NCBI GenBank assembly: GCA_001600495.1
Contig: BCKE01000007.1
Coordinates: 539,083 to 603,082 of the forward strand
DNA length: 64,000 bases
Direction: 5' to 3'
Origin: Pilasporangium apinafurcum
Lineage: Eukaryota; Oomycota; Peronosporomycetes; Pythiales; Pythiaceae
Below, in pieces: positions 10,264 through 23,413 of this stretch. Position numbers and translations under genes: made by a program. Position 1 is the stretch's first letter, and the number at the start of each line of letters is the position of its first letter. The notes beneath the pieces were generated by a model. It ran no database searches and had not been told where the DNA came from. It was given only the letters and a program-made list of their open reading frames with translations.

Positions 10264-11793
10264 TTACGAACCACATAACTGTAATTCACTTAAATCACCT
10301 TTGTTTACGGCGTCAAACAACCGTCTGCGTCTTGCTAACTCACCCGCAAACGTATCAGGCACGGGAGTCGATCCCATTCCCACCAAACACTCAGCATTGA
10401 ATTTCTCCGCGGGCCTGTTGTTGCTCTCGCTTTTGCGTTTTTTCTCAGTGCGCTTTTGTCGTGGCGTCACATGCGTTGGGTTAGCGTTGTAACGATTATT
10501 AATTTTGATTTTCGCAAGCTTCTTTTGGTTCGTTGGATCTGGTTCAAGCAATGCCTTGCCGTTGACATACAATAGCCCGGGAACTTCTTCCTCTACGGGT
10601 ATAAACTGCGCGATGCTTCCACACAACGTGTCAGGGTGGTTTTTCATGTCCTTATTCGGTGTGGAAGACACGACACTGACCCCCCACGGCGAGAATGAGT
10701 AGTCGAGATGTGCCAACTCATACGATAACCAAAACGATTCCTTGTCTCCCCAGGAGAATTCGGAGTTGAGTCGCTCTTTCGTGATCAAAAACCACAAAAT
10801 ATCCAGCGCCTTGCCCGCCCGTCGTTTATCGATCAACACCATGGATGAATCCTGCTCGTGACAGGTTTTCTCAGCGTATGCAAAGCTCTGCAGCAAATGG
10901 TCCGATGGTTGGAAACCATCTTCAATACCAAAGGCATCGTAGTCGAAAGTCTTAAGTAGTTGCTTGAGCAATTGGCCACCTCTTCTCAATCTCTTATTAA
11001 AAAACCGCTGGCATTTTGATTCTACGCGGTCGTAGAAGAAGACTGTGCCGGTACTATTATACAGACTCGTGCTGCGCAGTATCGCTGGATCTTGCAAAAT
11101 CAGGTCATCCGCATCCAAAAGGATTACATCACGAATGTCTGTATGCAACACCGCGAGTGGCTTGAGCCACCAACTCCTAAACTTCAGTGCTATCTGCCTG
11201 TGCAACTTTTGGCGGTCCACCAAGTCGGTACAGGCGTCGATGATCTCTAATCGGTCGTCGCTCGCTAGCAGTAGATCCCTTGATTCGGTGCGCATCTCTT
11301 CGGGGAAGCAATGATAAACCTGGATGAGCTCCTCGTTACCTTGACACCGCAGTTCTCGGATGAGCGACAATCCCATGGCCAACACGTTGTTATGCAGGCA
11401 AATGATAATGCCTTTGTCGCGTGGTATTGTGGTGTTGAAATGAGCGCTGCGTTTGATCGCGGGAGAAGAAACATGCGGACGCAACTCCACATCCGGTCGG
11501 TCTTCTTCTAGCACTGCAATTTCATTAGTGCTTGTATCGCCAGCACCACCATCTCCACTGTTGGTTTGCCACCACCGCGTTTTGATGGCGGCGTAATGTT
11601 GCGAGAGATCCATCTCCGTCAGTACGATGCCCATGGCGATCATTACCAACAGAAAGAGCAGCACGCACAGTAGGTGGTTTGTGCGTGATTGATACCATCT
11701 GCTCTGAGTACTGCTGGTGGAAGAAGAAGTAGTGGATGTAGATGGCTGTGTCTCGTGTGATTTACCTGCCTCAGTCGCCTCTGCGGTCGTCAT
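10264..11793 (-). CDS. GT71 (MNN1-like) alpha-mannosyltransferase, paralog 1
   Basis: A single-exon frame of 509 residues with type II membrane topology: a Ser/Thr-rich cytosolic tail, a membrane anchor ([18 protein letters not shown], residues ~42-60) ending in the cluster signature EMDLS, a stalk, and a lumenal catalytic domain. The catalytic part opens with [12 protein letters not shown], holds the metal-binding DxD box [12 protein letters not shown], and continues with [38 protein letters not shown], and TLCGSIAQF. These fit the Mannosyltran_3/GT71 fold (Golgi transfer of mannose to glycans from GDP-Man). It is the last of five co-oriented copies. The acceptor and linkage are not predictable from sequence. 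Confidence 0.85.
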   Translation of the reverse strand: MTTAEATEAGKSHETQPSTSTTSSSTSSTQSRWYQSRTNHLLCVLLFLLVMIAMGIVLTEMDLSQHYAAIKTRWWQTNSGDGGAGDTSTNEIAVLEEDRPDVELRPHVSSPAIKRSAHFNTTIPRDKGIIICLHNNVLAMGLSLIRELRCQGNEELIQVYHCFPEEMRTESRDLLLASDDRLEIIDACTDLVDRQKLHRQIALKFRSWWLKPLAVLHTDIRDVILLDADDLILQDPAILRSTSLYNSTGTVFFYDRVESKCQRFFNKRLRRGGQLLKQLLKTFDYDAFGIEDGFQPSDHLLQSFAYAEKTCHEQDSSMVLIDKRRAGKALDILWFLITKERLNSEFSWGDKESFWLSYELAHLDYSFSPWGVSVVSSTPNKDMKNHPDTLCGSIAQFIPVEEEVPGLLYVNGKALLEPDPTNQKKLAKIKINNRYNANPTHVTPRQKRTEKKRKSESNNRPAEKFNAECLVGMGSTPVPDTFAGELARRRRLFDAVNKGDLSELQLCGS

Positions 11794-12218
11794 CGCTTTG
11801 CGTAATTGTGTGTGAACAGCATAAATGGCCTGCGACTGGTGTTATTTGTGCCACTTTAATAATCATTTATGATAGCGCTGTAATAAAGAAGGGTACGGTA
11901 CTGATACTGTAAAATTAATTACCCATAGAAAGGTAAATTTCAAAGTCGAGACCAAGAGTTTGCACCAGAATTGTAATTTACGGAATATTTTTCTTTTCTT
12001 TTCTTACACATGGTAATGGTAATTTACCAAATCGACTAAGAAATTTACAGATGTTGCATGGTCCCACGAAAGATGATCCGCAAAGAACCGCCGTTGTTAA
12101 ATTGTAACACGCAGTTTTAACGTCGCTATGGGTAAATTTTAGTATAACAAGGCTATTACATTAGTATAATTTACCGACATCCACCCAAAAAATGTAACAA
12201 AAATCAGTGCATATATAT
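11794..12218. other. AT-rich spacer with repeated AATTTACC-type motifs
   Basis: This gap between paralogs 1 and 2 holds at least six copies of GGTAAATT/AATTTACC-like words in both orientations (about 11915, 11932, 11973, 12018, 12130, 12169), including the palindrome GGTAATTTACC at 12018-12028. Confidence 0.6.
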
Positions 12219-13898
12219 CTATTCTAACGACTGTGACATGCATTGCTCGAGGTTTCGAGTATTCCCAGACTCTGCCGCTGCGTAAAATGCTCTGCGCTGC
12301 AACAAATGTTTTGGAAACATGTCTGGAAGGGGCGTAGAGCCCAGTCCAACTAAGCATTCCATGAAAAATGCGCTGGATGGTTGTCCGTTGCTTTCACTCT
12401 TGGCTTTTTTTGCGGCTCGGGATTGTCTTGGGGTGACATGGGTCGGCTTCGCGTTGTGCCAGACATTCTTGCGCATTTTCAGCAGCTCTTCTCGGTTGGT
12501 TGGGTCTGCCTGCAGCAATGCCTTGCCATTGATGTAAAGCAGCTCTGGTGAGTCGTCCAGCACCGGCACAAACTGTGCGATACTCCCACATAGAGTATCA
12601 TTGTGGTTCTCCATGTCCTTGTTAGGTGTGGAATTCACGACACTCACCCCCCATGGTGTGAAAAAATAATCGACGTTTGCCAGTTCATACGACAGCCAGA
12701 AAGTCTCCTTATCTCCAAAAGAGAATCGGAATCGGAAGCGTTCTTTCGTGATAAACCACCAAAGCACGTCCATGGCTTTGCCTGCTCGTGCCTTGTCGAC
12801 GAGAATCATAGATGAATCCTGCTCGTGACAGGTCGTGTGTGCGTTTGCAAATGATGAGACCAAGTGTTTCGAGGGTGAGTAGCCACCAGAAATATTAAAC
12901 GTAGCGTAGTCGAATTCCTGTGTGATCTTGTTGAGGTAGTGCGTACCGTTCTCGTCTTTCGCGTTGAAGAACGCCGTGCATCCAATAACACGATCGAAGA
13001 AGAACGTTGTGCCAGTTTTTTGGTATCCAGGTGTCGAACGGATCAATGATGGGTCTTTCAGAATGATATCGTCAGCATCCAAGAGAATCACTTCCGTTAA
13101 ATCTGTATGATAGAGCGCCAGCGGTTTGCTCCACCAATTTTTGAAATTAGAGGCCATTGCTCGCGTCATAATGTCACGTCGCACGAGGTCGGAGCAGACG
13201 TCAACAATTTCCAATCGATTGTCGATGTCCAATAATAGCGCACGTGAATCGAAAGAGAGTTCGTCGGGAAAGCAGTGGTATATCTGGATCAGCTCCTGAT
13301 TGCCATTGCACCGCAATTCGCGAACAAGCGAAACGCCCAACGCGATGACCTTGTTGTGCAGGCAGATAACGATGCCCTTGTCGCGTGAAACGGTATGGTC
13401 AAAGTTCTTGCCGCGATGGATCGATGACGATAAGATAGGCGATGCTGGCGTGACAACCGGTATAGGCGTCATTGTAGTCAACGTTTGCTCTGATTTCCGT
13501 GTTTGTTCCTCTTCTTCTTCTCGTCCCATTCCACTTTCGCCTCCTTCCTCCTGTATCGCTACCTTGACATTATTGAGCGATCCTCCCGTCCGCATCAGTC
13601 TCTGCGCGTCCACACTTGCGTCCATCATAGTTCTGATTTCTCCAGCAGCACCGAGATTCCTCCCAGAAATGTCCATTTCAATCAGCAAACTCGCACAGGA
13701 CATCACCACCAGCAACAACAAAAAATACAGGAACGGACTAGTCTTCATCGGAATATGCTGCTTAATACTGTCGATCGAGCCACTCATTGCATGATCGTTT
13801 CTGTCGACACTAGGCCGTCGAGAGGAAGCATTGCTCGCCTGCGAATGTGACACAAGTAACCGTTCCTCTTGGTTAGAACTCGGAGTGCGCGTGTTCAT
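12219..13898 (-). CDS. GT71 (MNN1-like) alpha-mannosyltransferase, paralog 2
   Basis: A single-exon frame of 559 residues. A cytosolic tail of about 50 residues precedes the signal anchor [17 protein letters not shown] and the cluster signature EMDIS; a Glu-rich stalk ([16 protein letters not shown]) leads to the catalytic domain. Key blocks are [24 protein letters not shown] (DxD), [46 protein letters not shown], and HVTPRQSR near the C-terminus. It is closest in form to the neighbouring copies and was probably made by tandem duplication. It should act in the Golgi lumen on N- or O-glycans of secreted proteins. Confidence 0.85.
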   Translation of the reverse strand: MNTRTPSSNQEERLLVSHSQASNASSRRPSVDRNDHAMSGSIDSIKQHIPMKTSPFLYFLLLLVVMSCASLLIEMDISGRNLGAAGEIRTMMDASVDAQRLMRTGGSLNNVKVAIQEEGGESGMGREEEEEQTRKSEQTLTTMTPIPVVTPASPILSSSIHRGKNFDHTVSRDKGIVICLHNKVIALGVSLVRELRCNGNQELIQIYHCFPDELSFDSRALLLDIDNRLEIVDVCSDLVRRDIMTRAMASNFKNWWSKPLALYHTDLTEVILLDADDIILKDPSLIRSTPGYQKTGTTFFFDRVIGCTAFFNAKDENGTHYLNKITQEFDYATFNISGGYSPSKHLVSSFANAHTTCHEQDSSMILVDKARAGKAMDVLWWFITKERFRFRFSFGDKETFWLSYELANVDYFFTPWGVSVVNSTPNKDMENHNDTLCGSIAQFVPVLDDSPELLYINGKALLQADPTNREELLKMRKNVWHNAKPTHVTPRQSRAAKKAKSESNGQPSSAFFMECLVGLGSTPLPDMFPKHLLQRRAFYAAAESGNTRNLEQCMSQSLE

Positions 13899-14378
13899 TA
13901 TGGGTGTAAGTGGAAAAATGAGATGCTCAGATCATTTTTCTTGACAGTAGCACAGCCAGTGTGACACATACAGAGTCAAATGGAGATGCTTTATTGGATG
14001 AGATCGGGCGCGTCTTTCCACAAAGATCATATGATAATCCTCTGATATCCTTTCATTCTTTTTCGGAGGGAGTACTCCTAAATCAAAACTTTCTTCCAAA
14101 GGAATCGCTTATTTGCGAATAGATTCAAGAAATTGACTAGATAATCAGACCATAACACGCATTGATACCAGCTGTTGGAATATATTCGCACGTGCGTGTT
14201 TGTTGGTGCTCCCGCTTCATACTTTGCTTACGTTACAGATGGAAGCCAAGAAGCTATTATAGGTATATGAGTATTACCCTTAGGCTTGGACGAAATGATA
14301 TTGATCCAATGTGCATCTTTACATCGATATAGTGCTTCATCGGTTACAGGAAAAACACTCCGCTTATTACGCTTCTCC
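13899..14378. other. intergenic within GT71 array
   Basis: No gene is recognised in this 480-base spacer between paralogs 2 and 3. Confidence 0.4.
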
Positions 14379-15902
14379 CTATGCTGTACAACGCTGCAGG
14401 ACATCTATTTCCCTATCCAACGCAGCATGGTAAAATGCCTGTCGTTGTGCTAACTGTTTGGCGAAGTGTTCCGGCACGGGAGTTGATCCAAGGCCGACCA
14501 AGCACTCGCTATAGAACTTTTTTGTAGATGCACTGTTGCTACTCTTGAATTTGTTCTCTATGCGTGGTTGGCGCGGGGTGACATGTGTTGGATGCGGATT
14601 GTGCCGGTTATTGGATCGCACTTCCTTCAATTTCTTTGGATCAGTAGGATCCGCTTCAAGTAAGGCCTTCCCATTAACGTAAAGCAATTCTGGTGCCATG
14701 TATTCGTTTGGTACAAACTGCGCAATACTGCCACAGAGTGTATCAGGATGGTTTTCCATATCGTGATTAGGTACTGAGTCCACAACACTCACTCCCCATG
14801 GTGAGAAGGCGTAGTCAACGTTCGCTAATTCATATGCTAACCAAAACGTTTCCTTATCGCCAAACGAGTACCGAAATCGAAATCGCTCCTGCGTGATAAA
14901 CCACCAGAGAATGTCCATTGCATGACCAGCGCGTTCCTTATGAATCAGAACCATGGACGAATCCTGTTCGTGGCAAGTCTTGCCCGCATATGCAAACGAT
15001 TTCTTTAAATGATTTGAAGGTTTGAACCCATCTTTGACGTCAAAGTTCGCATAATCAAAATTTTCTGTAAGATTGTGTAGATACTGTGAGCTGTTGGCAT
15101 CGGGTTTGTAGTTGACAAATTCGTTGCAGTTGCGGTGAACACGATCATAGAAGAAGAGCGTACCCGTTTCCGTGTACCCTTCGACGTAACGCATCAGCGT
15201 CGGATTCTTCAGCAAGATGTCGTCAGCATCCAGGAGAATTAATTCTTTCAACTCTGTATGATATACCGCGAGTGGTTTGCTCCACCAGCTTTTGAATTTA
15301 CCCGCAAGTTCCTCATCCATGACTTTGCGCTCAACCATATCCGTGCACACATCAATAATCTCCAGTCGATTGTCATTCTGCAGCAAAAGCATCGTCGATT
15401 CTGCTGACATCTCCTTGGGGAAGCAATGGTAGACCTGGATGAGCTCCTTGTTGCCGTGACATCTTAATTCTCGAATAAGTGATAACCCCATGGCAACGAT
15501 GTTGTTGTGCAGACACATGATAATCCCTTTCTTTCGCTCAACCAAAGTGTCAAAGTTCTTCCCACGTTGTACAGATGTCTTTAACATACTTGTCGACTCC
15601 ATTTTCTTTCGCGCGATATCCACGACTGTTGGTGGACGCGTTGGCTTTGGACTTTCTGTTACTTTAACTTTTTCCTCTTTTTCTTCTCCTTCTTTCTGCA
15701 AGTCATTCCCCCCACTCCATTGCGACAAATCCAGTTGAATAAGCAAACTCAACAACCCGAGAAACAGCAGCAATAGCAAAAAGCGGTTCACCAGACGTCG
15801 AGATCCTCCGACAGCTGCTTTCTGCCTCGGTGCCACGCGTTGCGGCGGCGTCAGCAATTCCGCTTCCTCATCGTGCGCTGGGGTCTCCTCGTCTCTTGGC
15901 AT
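14379..15902 (-). CDS. GT71 (MNN1-like) alpha-mannosyltransferase, paralog 3
   Basis: A single-exon frame of 507 residues. The membrane anchor [15 protein letters not shown] ends in QLDLS, a variant of the EMDxS signature of its neighbours. The stalk is short and Lys/Glu-rich. Catalytic blocks: [23 protein letters not shown] (DxD), [60 protein letters not shown]. Length and motif order equal the other copies. It has the same predicted role, Golgi glycan mannosylation, with the specificity unknown. Confidence 0.85.
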   Translation of the reverse strand: MPRDEETPAHDEEAELLTPPQRVAPRQKAAVGGSRRLVNRFLLLLLFLGLLSLLIQLDLSQWSGGNDLQKEGEEKEEKVKVTESPKPTRPPTVVDIARKKMESTSMLKTSVQRGKNFDTLVERKKGIIMCLHNNIVAMGLSLIRELRCHGNKELIQVYHCFPKEMSAESTMLLLQNDNRLEIIDVCTDMVERKVMDEELAGKFKSWWSKPLAVYHTELKELILLDADDILLKNPTLMRYVEGYTETGTLFFYDRVHRNCNEFVNYKPDANSSQYLHNLTENFDYANFDVKDGFKPSNHLKKSFAYAGKTCHEQDSSMVLIHKERAGHAMDILWWFITQERFRFRYSFGDKETFWLAYELANVDYAFSPWGVSVVDSVPNHDMENHPDTLCGSIAQFVPNEYMAPELLYVNGKALLEADPTDPKKLKEVRSNNRHNPHPTHVTPRQPRIENKFKSSNSASTKKFYSECLVGLGSTPVPEHFAKQLAQRQAFYHAALDREIDVLQRCTA

Positions 15903-16231
15903 GTTGCGATATTACACGTAATTCTACGTGCATAAATTACATCGATTTGCTTTTTCTTTCGGTACTCGTACTGGTCAGTAATTTTAGCGTTATTTACATT
16001 TAATCGTCATTTATAATATATTACCGACAATGTAGGAACGCACTACATTTTTCCTTACATCGACTAGTGAAATTTGATCATCAGTGACGTTGAACATGTT
16101 GTGCTACTGGATTTGCCATGAAAAACTTGCTCGAGTCATCAAGAAAAAAAATGAACAATCTCCCTGATCAAAAAATACGTCAATGTTAATAATATTAGCG
16201 CGCTATAATGCGATTCTCCAACCTAAATTTT
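15903..16231. other. intergenic within GT71 array
   Basis: An AT-rich 329-base spacer. It carries one TATTACCGACA word like the ATTTACCGACA in the 11.8-12.2 kb spacer. Confidence 0.4.
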
Positions 16232-18052
16232 CTATCCTTCATTTATGGATGCATTACAATGCATCAAATTGCGGAGATCACCCGAGATGATGCCATGGTA
16301 GATACGTCTTCTTTGCATGAGATGACCTTCAAATGTCTCCGGCAGTGGGGTGGAGCCCAGACCGACCATGCATTCCCCCCAAAAATCGCCACTTTGATGC
16401 TTGATCTCTGTCCGCGGTTGTCGCGGGGTAACGTGTGTGGGTTTGTCGTTGTATCGGTTGTTCAGGTGAATTTTCTGGAGTTCTTTCTTGGATATCGGAT
16501 CAGGTACCAGCAATGCCTTGCCGTTGATATACAATAATTCTGGGGTCACATCTTCGACCGGTGAAAACTGTGCGATGCTGCCACACAGTGTGTCAGGATG
16601 ATTCTCCATATCCTTATTAGGCGTTGAAGAGACATCACTCACGCCCCAAGGAGAGAAGAAATACGGTTGATGTGCTAGTTCATACGACAACCAAAACGAT
16701 TCTTTATCGCCCCACGAGAACTCGACCCGAAATCGCTCTTTCGTAATGAGCCACCACATCACGTCTAGCGCTTTTCCCGCACGGGTTTTGTCGATCAGCA
16801 CCATCGACGAATCCTGCTCGTGACACGTCTTGGTAGCGTACGCGTACGACTCAAGTAAATGTTGTGATGGCGCCTTTCCTCCTTCAATCCCAAACTTTTC
16901 ATACTCGAAATTTTCAATCAATGTCTTTAAATACTGATTACCACGCCGCACTTTGTTAAAGAACAATCTGCACCCCATGACGCGGTCGTAAAAGAATGTC
17001 GTACCGACGGTCGCATATCCTGTGGTATTGCGTAGCAGCGCTGGGTCCTTCATGAGAATGTCGTCGGCATCCAAGAGAATAACTTCATTGACATCTGTAT
17101 GTAGCAGCGCGAGTGGCTTGATCCACCAGTTCTTGAATCGTCTCGCTATGGCTTTATCAAGTTTTTTGGCGTCCACAAAGTCGGAGCAACCATCGACGAT
17201 CTCCAATCGATCGTCGTGGTCTAGCAAAAGTGCTCTAGACTCAGGGGAAAGTTCTTCAGGAAAGCAATGATAGACCTGAATAAGCTCGCGGTTTCCGTGG
17301 CAGCGTAGTTCACGCACGAGTGACAGCCCCATCGCAACAACGCTGTTGTGGAGCCCGATAATGATGCCTTTATCTCGTGGAACAGTAACATCAAAATTTG
17401 CAGCACGCTGACCGAAGGACGGGTGTACTTGAACATTTTCATTTGCTAGCTGTTTATCTTCGGTGCTATTGAGTTTCTGGGTGTTTTCGTCTTCGAAGGT
17501 TGTCTCCAGCACTGTAGCCGTGCTGTTGAGGAATTTTTCGGTGTTTTCTTCTTGCGACGTTGCATTCAGTATTGTATTTGGCACATCTTTAATCTCCTCT
17601 ACTTGTGCTATCGCTGCAGGCTGTTGGTTGGGTGTGATAAAATCCGCTTCCGTGAGTACATTCAATTCTTTCTTGTCAGTTGACTGGGTAGTAACCCGAG
17701 TGCTGTCTGCAATTCTTTTCTCCTCGATGGATTCATCCGCACGCAGCCGGCTCGGCGCAGTAAGTTGTTGCATGTCAACTGATTGGTCAATGGTAGATGT
17801 ATCACTTCGTTCGACGTAAATCGCGATGTCGTCCATTTCGATCAGCAAATTCATGCAACTGATGACCGTCAATAGTAACAGTACATATACAAATGGGTTT
17901 ACTTTGGTAGGTCCGATTCTGGCATAGGTGGAATTTCGCCACGATGAATGTGGAAGCGTCGCCTTTTGCTGTGACGCCTCAGCAGATGCATCAGAGTCGC
18001 TGCTGCTCATCCTGCTAGATAGCGGGCACTCGGCTGCTTGCGCGTGCTGCAA
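16232..18052 (-). CDS. GT71 (MNN1-like) alpha-mannosyltransferase, paralog 4
   Basis: A single-exon frame of 606 residues, start at 18052 (an internal ATG at 18010 is possible). The anchor [17 protein letters not shown] ends in EMDD. The stalk is extended, about 150 residues, rich in Thr/Glu/Asn with several N-x-S/T sequons and two related segments containing [10 protein letters not shown] and ILNATSQEE. The catalytic domain carries [24 protein letters not shown] (DxD), [10 protein letters not shown]-like [38 protein letters not shown] and [12 protein letters not shown]. The first Cys of the usual ICLHN block is Gly here. The longer stalk is the main difference from paralogs 1-3. Confidence 0.85.
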   Translation of the reverse strand: MQHAQAAECPLSSRMSSSDSDASAEASQQKATLPHSSWRNSTYARIGPTKVNPFVYVLLLLTVISCMNLLIEMDDIAIYVERSDTSTIDQSVDMQQLTAPSRLRADESIEEKRIADSTRVTTQSTDKKELNVLTEADFITPNQQPAAIAQVEEIKDVPNTILNATSQEENTEKFLNSTATVLETTFEDENTQKLNSTEDKQLANENVQVHPSFGQRAANFDVTVPRDKGIIIGLHNSVVAMGLSLVRELRCHGNRELIQVYHCFPEELSPESRALLLDHDDRLEIVDGCSDFVDAKKLDKAIARRFKNWWIKPLALLHTDVNEVILLDADDILMKDPALLRNTTGYATVGTTFFYDRVMGCRLFFNKVRRGNQYLKTLIENFEYEKFGIEGGKAPSQHLLESYAYATKTCHEQDSSMVLIDKTRAGKALDVMWWLITKERFRVEFSWGDKESFWLSYELAHQPYFFSPWGVSDVSSTPNKDMENHPDTLCGSIAQFSPVEDVTPELLYINGKALLVPDPISKKELQKIHLNNRYNDKPTHVTPRQPRTEIKHQSGDFWGECMVGLGSTPLPETFEGHLMQRRRIYHGIISGDLRNLMHCNASINEG

Positions 18053-19219
18053 TTGATGAGAATGACGAATCTGCTTGCTCTTCTATCACTGTATGCGTGG
18101 ACAGAGTGAGCGGGGGTGGGTGCCTTTTGAGTCATCCCTACCCCTTTATACTTTCTGACCAGATCCCATGTAAATAAACATTTCAGATCACGATGCAAGC
18201 GAGTATTTGTGAGGACAGACTTTCGCACGGGAATTCTTCACGATTATGGTACACGAAATATATTTACTAGTCATCTTTTCGATAATCATTCAGAAATCTC
18301 AGGAGAAATGCGGACTCTACAGCGAATTCGTGCATGGGCACGTAGCTTACTGGATAAATTTTCCAGCAAATCCGTTTTTGTTGTATGTTTCTCACCTAGA
18401 CATAGAAATTCCAGCATGCCTTTTTTTCAACTTCCGTAGAGAACATGAAGCACCTTCGCAAATTCCTCCGGATGGTTTGCAATCGAAATACGCATAATAT
18501 ATTTGTGAAACGGAAATTAAATTCTTTTGTATAATTTTTATATCCTCACCTGAACTACATCGAACCTTGGAGCTTTATTTTGAGGCAAATTTTTGATTGA
18601 ACGTAATTTTAGACCAAAGCATCTACTTGGTGAATTGCAACCAGCACTAAACGCAAAAAGAAAAAAGATACAAATGTCGAATAAGAAAAAGTTCTAATTG
18701 CTGTAGAGTTTGCACTACTCTGATTCAAAGAGGGTTCAATGCCCCAGTACAATAGTTGCATCGTGTTTCCGAATATGCGTCTTCACGTTGGACTCTTTGG
18801 GCTGTTGCTTGTTAATAGAAAATGGCTGCGGCGTCTTCAAGAAGCCATGCTGCTTTTCATAGCGATTGGCATGTAGCGAAGCTTTTATCTTTGCTCCTCG
18901 CACTAGAGCTCTGTTGGATATTCAGTCGTAAAGATATGAAGTTTGAATTCCGGTCACCTAGAAAAGAGAGTGATATAAAATGATAAATCATTTTCTCTAT
19001 TTTCTAGAGCAGTACTTTTGCGATTGGCGATCTTATTGCAACTGGTTTTTGTTAGTGTGAAATTGTCATTACTCATAGAATGTCGATCTATTCAATCAAG
19101 AATGACAATGAAAAGATGCAATTGTGCCATGCGACTATGACAATCACAAAATATCTTTGTATTATCATCATTCTCGTAGTATAATTTAATGGTTTTTAAG
19201 TGCATCATCTCTAGATTCT
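18053..19219. other. 1.2-kb intergenic gap in GT71 array
   Basis: This is the longest spacer inside the array. I find no gene, repeat or RNA that I can support in it. Confidence 0.4.
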
Positions 19220-21232
19220 TTATGATTGTATGCATTCCTGGATCTTCGTGAACTCGCGGTCAGCAATCGCTTTATAGAACGCACGACGCTGTGTCAATTC
19301 ATCCGCAAATGTATTCGGCAATGCAGTGGACCCCAGTCCGACCAAGCACTCGCTTGCAAATCTTCTGGCCGGTTGATTGTTGCTGCTGCTTATGGCTTTT
19401 CCTTGCGTGCGTGGCTGGCGTGGTGTCACGTGTGTTGGATTGGCGTTGTACATGATACTTGGGTGGAGTTTTCTCAACTCCATTCGGTTCGTCGGATCGG
19501 CTTGCAGTAGCGCCTTACCATTGATGTACAATAACTCCGGTGTATTATCCTGCACAGGCATGAACTGCGCGATACTACCACAGAGCGTATCAGGATGCTC
19601 TTCCATGTCTTTGTTTGGTGTAGACGAAACAACACTCACCCCCCACGGTGAGAAGAAATATGGCTGCTGCGCCAATTCGTACGACAGCCAAAACGCTTCC
19701 TTGTCTCCCCATGAGAAATCGAACCGGAACCGTTCTTTCGTGAGGAGCCACCACATCACATCCAGCGCTTTCCCCGCTCGAGTTTTGTCGATCACAACCA
19801 TCGATGAGTCCTGTTCGTGGCAAGTTTTACCAGCATATGCGAATGAATTGAGCATTTGGCTAGATGGATTAGGACCAGAAAGCCCGTACGTCATATAGTC
19901 GAAATTCTCAAGCAAATTTTTGAGGTATTGTTTGCCATTGCGATCAGGTTTGTTGAAGAAAATCCTCGCGCTGATAACGCGATCGTAGAAAAATGTCGTG
20001 CCAGTGTTTAAATATCCATCTGTGGTTCGTAGCACAGCCGGATCTTTCAAAATGACGTCATCCGCATCCAGCAGAATTACTTCCTTCAAATCGGTGAAGT
20101 GCATTGCCAATGGCTTAATCCACCAATTCTTGAACTTCATGGCGACAGCCTTGGTGAGTTTCCCACTCTCAACAAGCGTGGAGCAGATATCGATAATTTC
20201 CAAGCGGTTGTCATTCTCGAACAAAGCCGCTCGTGATGCTGTGGTGAGTTCCTCTGGGAAGCAATGATAGACCTGGATGAGTTCTTGATTGCCTTGGCAT
20301 CGCAGTTGACGAATGAGCGACAATCCCATGGGGATCACGCCGTTATGCAAGCAAATTGCGATGCCTTTGTCACGAGACACAGACACATCAAAGTTACTAC
20401 CTCGCTCGGCGAACGCAGGCAGTGGCTCCAGTTGTGATGAAGACACTGGAACGAAAACCGTGGGCAAAGCGATCGGCTCCTGGGTCAGCTTCTGGGCAGG
20501 ATCTTGGGTAGGTTCCTGAGTCAGCTCCTGGGCAGGCTGTTGGATTGGTTCCTGGTTCAGCGCCTGGGCAGGCTGTTGGGTCGACTGTTGGGTAGGCTCC
20601 TGGGTAGGTTCGTAGGCAGGTTCGGCATTGGTAGTAGTATTGGTCATGGCCTTCGCGACAATAGGGTCGGTAGTGCTTCCTCCTGCCACTAAATCACTAG
20701 ACTTGAGTGTTGTGATATTATAACTACTGCCGTTTGGGTACCCCGTGCGCATAAACTTCATTGATGTCAAGTGTTGGTTGCTAGCGCCACCATCTATACT
20801 ATTGTCATCTGCATCCGTTCGTTCTGAGAAGTCTATTTCCAACAAAAGTGTTGTGGCTCCCATCATCATCAAGAGCAGAAGGAAGTACCAAATCGAGTTG
20901 GTCTTGAATTGCGCATACTTTCGTCCAGGTTCACCTATCATGTGATAAATATGGGTCGTGTCCACACTCTTTCGTCGAGTCGTGTGTTCAAGCGATGGGA
21001 GCAACGACGATGCATGTCCGACCTTGGCCCGCGTGTTGTACACCATCGTTGTCGCCCAAGCAAGCAGGTTTGCGAATGATCTAATGGCATTCATCTTTTC
21101 GATCGACTGTCCATGCTCATTGCGGCTATTTTTGCATGTATGAGGCAAGCTTTCATGTCGACCAAGTGTAGCGATGTGTGTGTATCCATTGAGTCTCGAA
21201 CTATTGTCAGACCAAACAACATGAGTCATCAC
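19220..21232 (-). CDS. GT71 (MNN1-like) alpha-mannosyltransferase, paralog 5, with Pro/Gln/Thr repeat stalk
   Basis: A single-exon frame of 670 residues, the longest copy. The N-terminal tail before the anchor is unusually long (~130 residues), so the true start may be one of the internal ATGs nearer the anchor [16 protein letters not shown], which ends in EIDFS. The stalk holds about ten tandem four-residue units of the form P-[TAI]-Q-[EQ] (around 20480-20620), a rigid O-glycosylatable spacer. The catalytic part has [24 protein letters not shown] (DxD), [38 protein letters not shown] and [12 protein letters not shown]. The role is as for its neighbours. Confidence 0.83.
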   Translation of the reverse strand: MMTHVVWSDNSSRLNGYTHIATLGRHESLPHTCKNSRNEHGQSIEKMNAIRSFANLLAWATTMVYNTRAKVGHASSLLPSLEHTTRRKSVDTTHIYHMIGEPGRKYAQFKTNSIWYFLLLLMMMGATTLLLEIDFSERTDADDNSIDGGASNQHLTSMKFMRTGYPNGSSYNITTLKSSDLVAGGSTTDPIVAKAMTNTTTNAEPAYEPTQEPTQQSTQQPAQALNQEPIQQPAQELTQEPTQDPAQKLTQEPIALPTVFVPVSSSQLEPLPAFAERGSNFDVSVSRDKGIAICLHNGVIPMGLSLIRQLRCQGNQELIQVYHCFPEELTTASRAALFENDNRLEIIDICSTLVESGKLTKAVAMKFKNWWIKPLAMHFTDLKEVILLDADDVILKDPAVLRTTDGYLNTGTTFFYDRVISARIFFNKPDRNGKQYLKNLLENFDYMTYGLSGPNPSSQMLNSFAYAGKTCHEQDSSMVVIDKTRAGKALDVMWWLLTKERFRFDFSWGDKEAFWLSYELAQQPYFFSPWGVSVVSSTPNKDMEEHPDTLCGSIAQFMPVQDNTPELLYINGKALLQADPTNRMELRKLHPSIMYNANPTHVTPRQPRTQGKAISSSNNQPARRFASECLVGLGSTALPNTFADELTQRRAFYKAIADREFTKIQECIQS

Positions 21233-21500
21233 CTGATCTTAGGAACCGTTTCGTCTCAAACGTATTGATAGAGGTGCTTATCTTCATGTCTACTAACTAG
21301 AATCGTTTATAAATGGAGATGCTGGGGAAGCTGTTTGAAATTATGTGTAGCCATCGTATCTCAATGACACTAATATCAGTATTATCCGCACTAAATATTT
21401 TTAACCAATAAATGTATTTGAATAATTTAAAATATATTTTATTGGTCAAAAATAACGCTGGTGGCCAGGAAGAATCATCATTCTATTGAGCGCTGCAATC

Positions 21501-22848
21501 ATGCACCGCAGTGTCGCCGTGCTGTTCCGTCGGAACGCGACGACACTCACTGCGGCCAACCGCAGCCATGCGGACACAAAAGTGCTCGCTCGATGTTTCT
21601 CAAACCTATCACTCGAAGCTACCGCTGCGAAGAAGCAGCAGGATGTGTTTTATAGTCGCATCACGCGGAAACTGAACAACCTGTCGGCCCCGCTATCGAT
21701 GGAGGCGATCAATCGCACAATTGCGTTCTTGCAGAGCGTCGGTATTAACAAATCGCGTGCGCTGGCTTCTGTCGCTCGACATCCCATGGTGAGTGGATTT
21801 TGTGCAAGAATGTATATGATGAGTGAATAATGTTGTTTTGTATCGGTTATCCCATCCATTATCATTTTTTTGTGTGTTAGTTGATTCATTACACCGAAGA
21901 AATGATGGAGGCCAAGGTATTGCGTCTCACATTGTCTACACATTGGAAATGGGGCATTGACTGACAAAATCGTCTTTTTTTCTTGTTATTCTGTTCTTAT
22001 AGATTGCGTGGCTGCAGGAAAACGGTATTACAGGGTCAATGCTAGCCACCACAATTTTGCGCCATCCGAATATTCTTGGCGTGCGTGAACAAGCAATGGA
22101 AGATATAAAGGAATGGTACATTCAACAAGGTGTTCCGCAAGAGAAAGTAAGTGACGGAATTTTTTTAATAAGTGTAATATCTTTGGTTACAAAGCCATTC
22201 GAATCATTTACGTTTGTGTTGTAGGTTCCATTCCTCATTTCAGTGTTTCCGCAGGCGGTATCCACGAGCATTACGGAAAACTTAGATCCCAAGATCGAAT
22301 TCTTACAGGAAAAGGGGCTGAGCCGTCCTAAAATTGTGCGCATTTTGAATCGGACGCCGCAGATCATGTCACTCAGTATCGAGCGCATGCAGGCAAATGT
22401 CTCGTTCTTCAAAGAGAGAGGTCTCAATGACCAAGATTTGTTGAAGCTACTGGTGCTCGTCCCTGAGAGTTTGAGTCTCTCGCCGAAGAACATCGACTCC
22501 AAGTTGGCACTTATCGCTGAATTGTACGGAGAAGAAAACGAAGTCGTGAAGACGTGGATGACGAATCCACGGGTGATCATGCGCAACGGCAGTCAACTGC
22601 GTCACTCGCACACATATCTCACCACGGTATGTGGTATCCCAAACGAGCGACTGAAGAAGAACATTGGGTTGATCATGCGCAGTGTCAAAGGCATTCTGCA
22701 ACCTCGATTTGAGTTCCTCAAAACGACTCGAGACCCCGCGACTCTGGAGCAGATATTGGAGAAATCGGCATGGATTCTCGATTCGAACAACATCTTTACG
22801 GAAAAGTATCCTGAGTATCCAACGTACCTTTCAGCCCAGAAATCATAG
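21501..22848 (+). CDS. mTERF-domain mitochondrial protein
   Basis: Exons 21501-21788, 21881-21916, 22003-22146 and 22225-22848 are all whole-codon lengths and join to about 363 residues. The Arg/Ala/Ser-rich, acid-poor N-terminus (MHRSVAVLFRRNATT) looks like a mitochondrial presequence. The rest is a chain of ~30-residue helical mTERF repeats, seen as LQSVGINKSRALASVARHP, LQENGITGSMLATTILRHP, LQEKGLSRPKIVRILNRTP and FKERGLNDQDLLKLLVLVP. mTERF proteins bind organelle nucleic acids and act in transcription or ribosome assembly. It interrupts the GT71 array and is unrelated to it. Confidence 0.87.
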
Positions 22849-23413
22849 AAAGAGCACAGCAAGGCAGCCTGGTCATCTGTGTGGTTGTTTAAGCGTGGCA
22901 TGAGATTTGTGAAGTTCGTATGGTTGCGCACACGAGCAGTTACATACATAATCTACAGTATTTCATTACTCTCCCAATCGAGTATCTGGTGCTTGGGCAG
23001 ACAGTGCCGATGTAAACGAAAGATGTACTCATGCACAGAAAGATAAGATAAGAGTAGATACGCATGAAAAAAAAGTGGACAGAGCCCAACTGCACCCAGG
23101 TGGGAATCATTTCTCAGGCAATAAAATCTGGTTATATTATAAATGATATGAAGGTTCTTTAATATCAGGGTATCAGTTATTGCAATCATCAAATACTAGA
23201 TTGCTGGCTTCTATATCTGAGCTATTAATAAATGATATTTGATATTCTGGGAGAGCACGTCTGACTGCATTTCCCCCCATCTACCTGTCAAACGTGGTGT
23301 GAGTAGAGTGCACAGGGTCATCTGTGAACTGCTCCTCAAACCACTTCATTTTGTATCACATTCTTCTGAAGCAGACCCCCAAGGAGCCATCGTCACCTAC
23401 TTCCTCAAACAAG
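22849..23413. other. intergenic, upstream of plus-strand GT71 gene
   Basis: No gene recognised. This is the presumed promoter region of the 23414 start. Confidence 0.4.
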
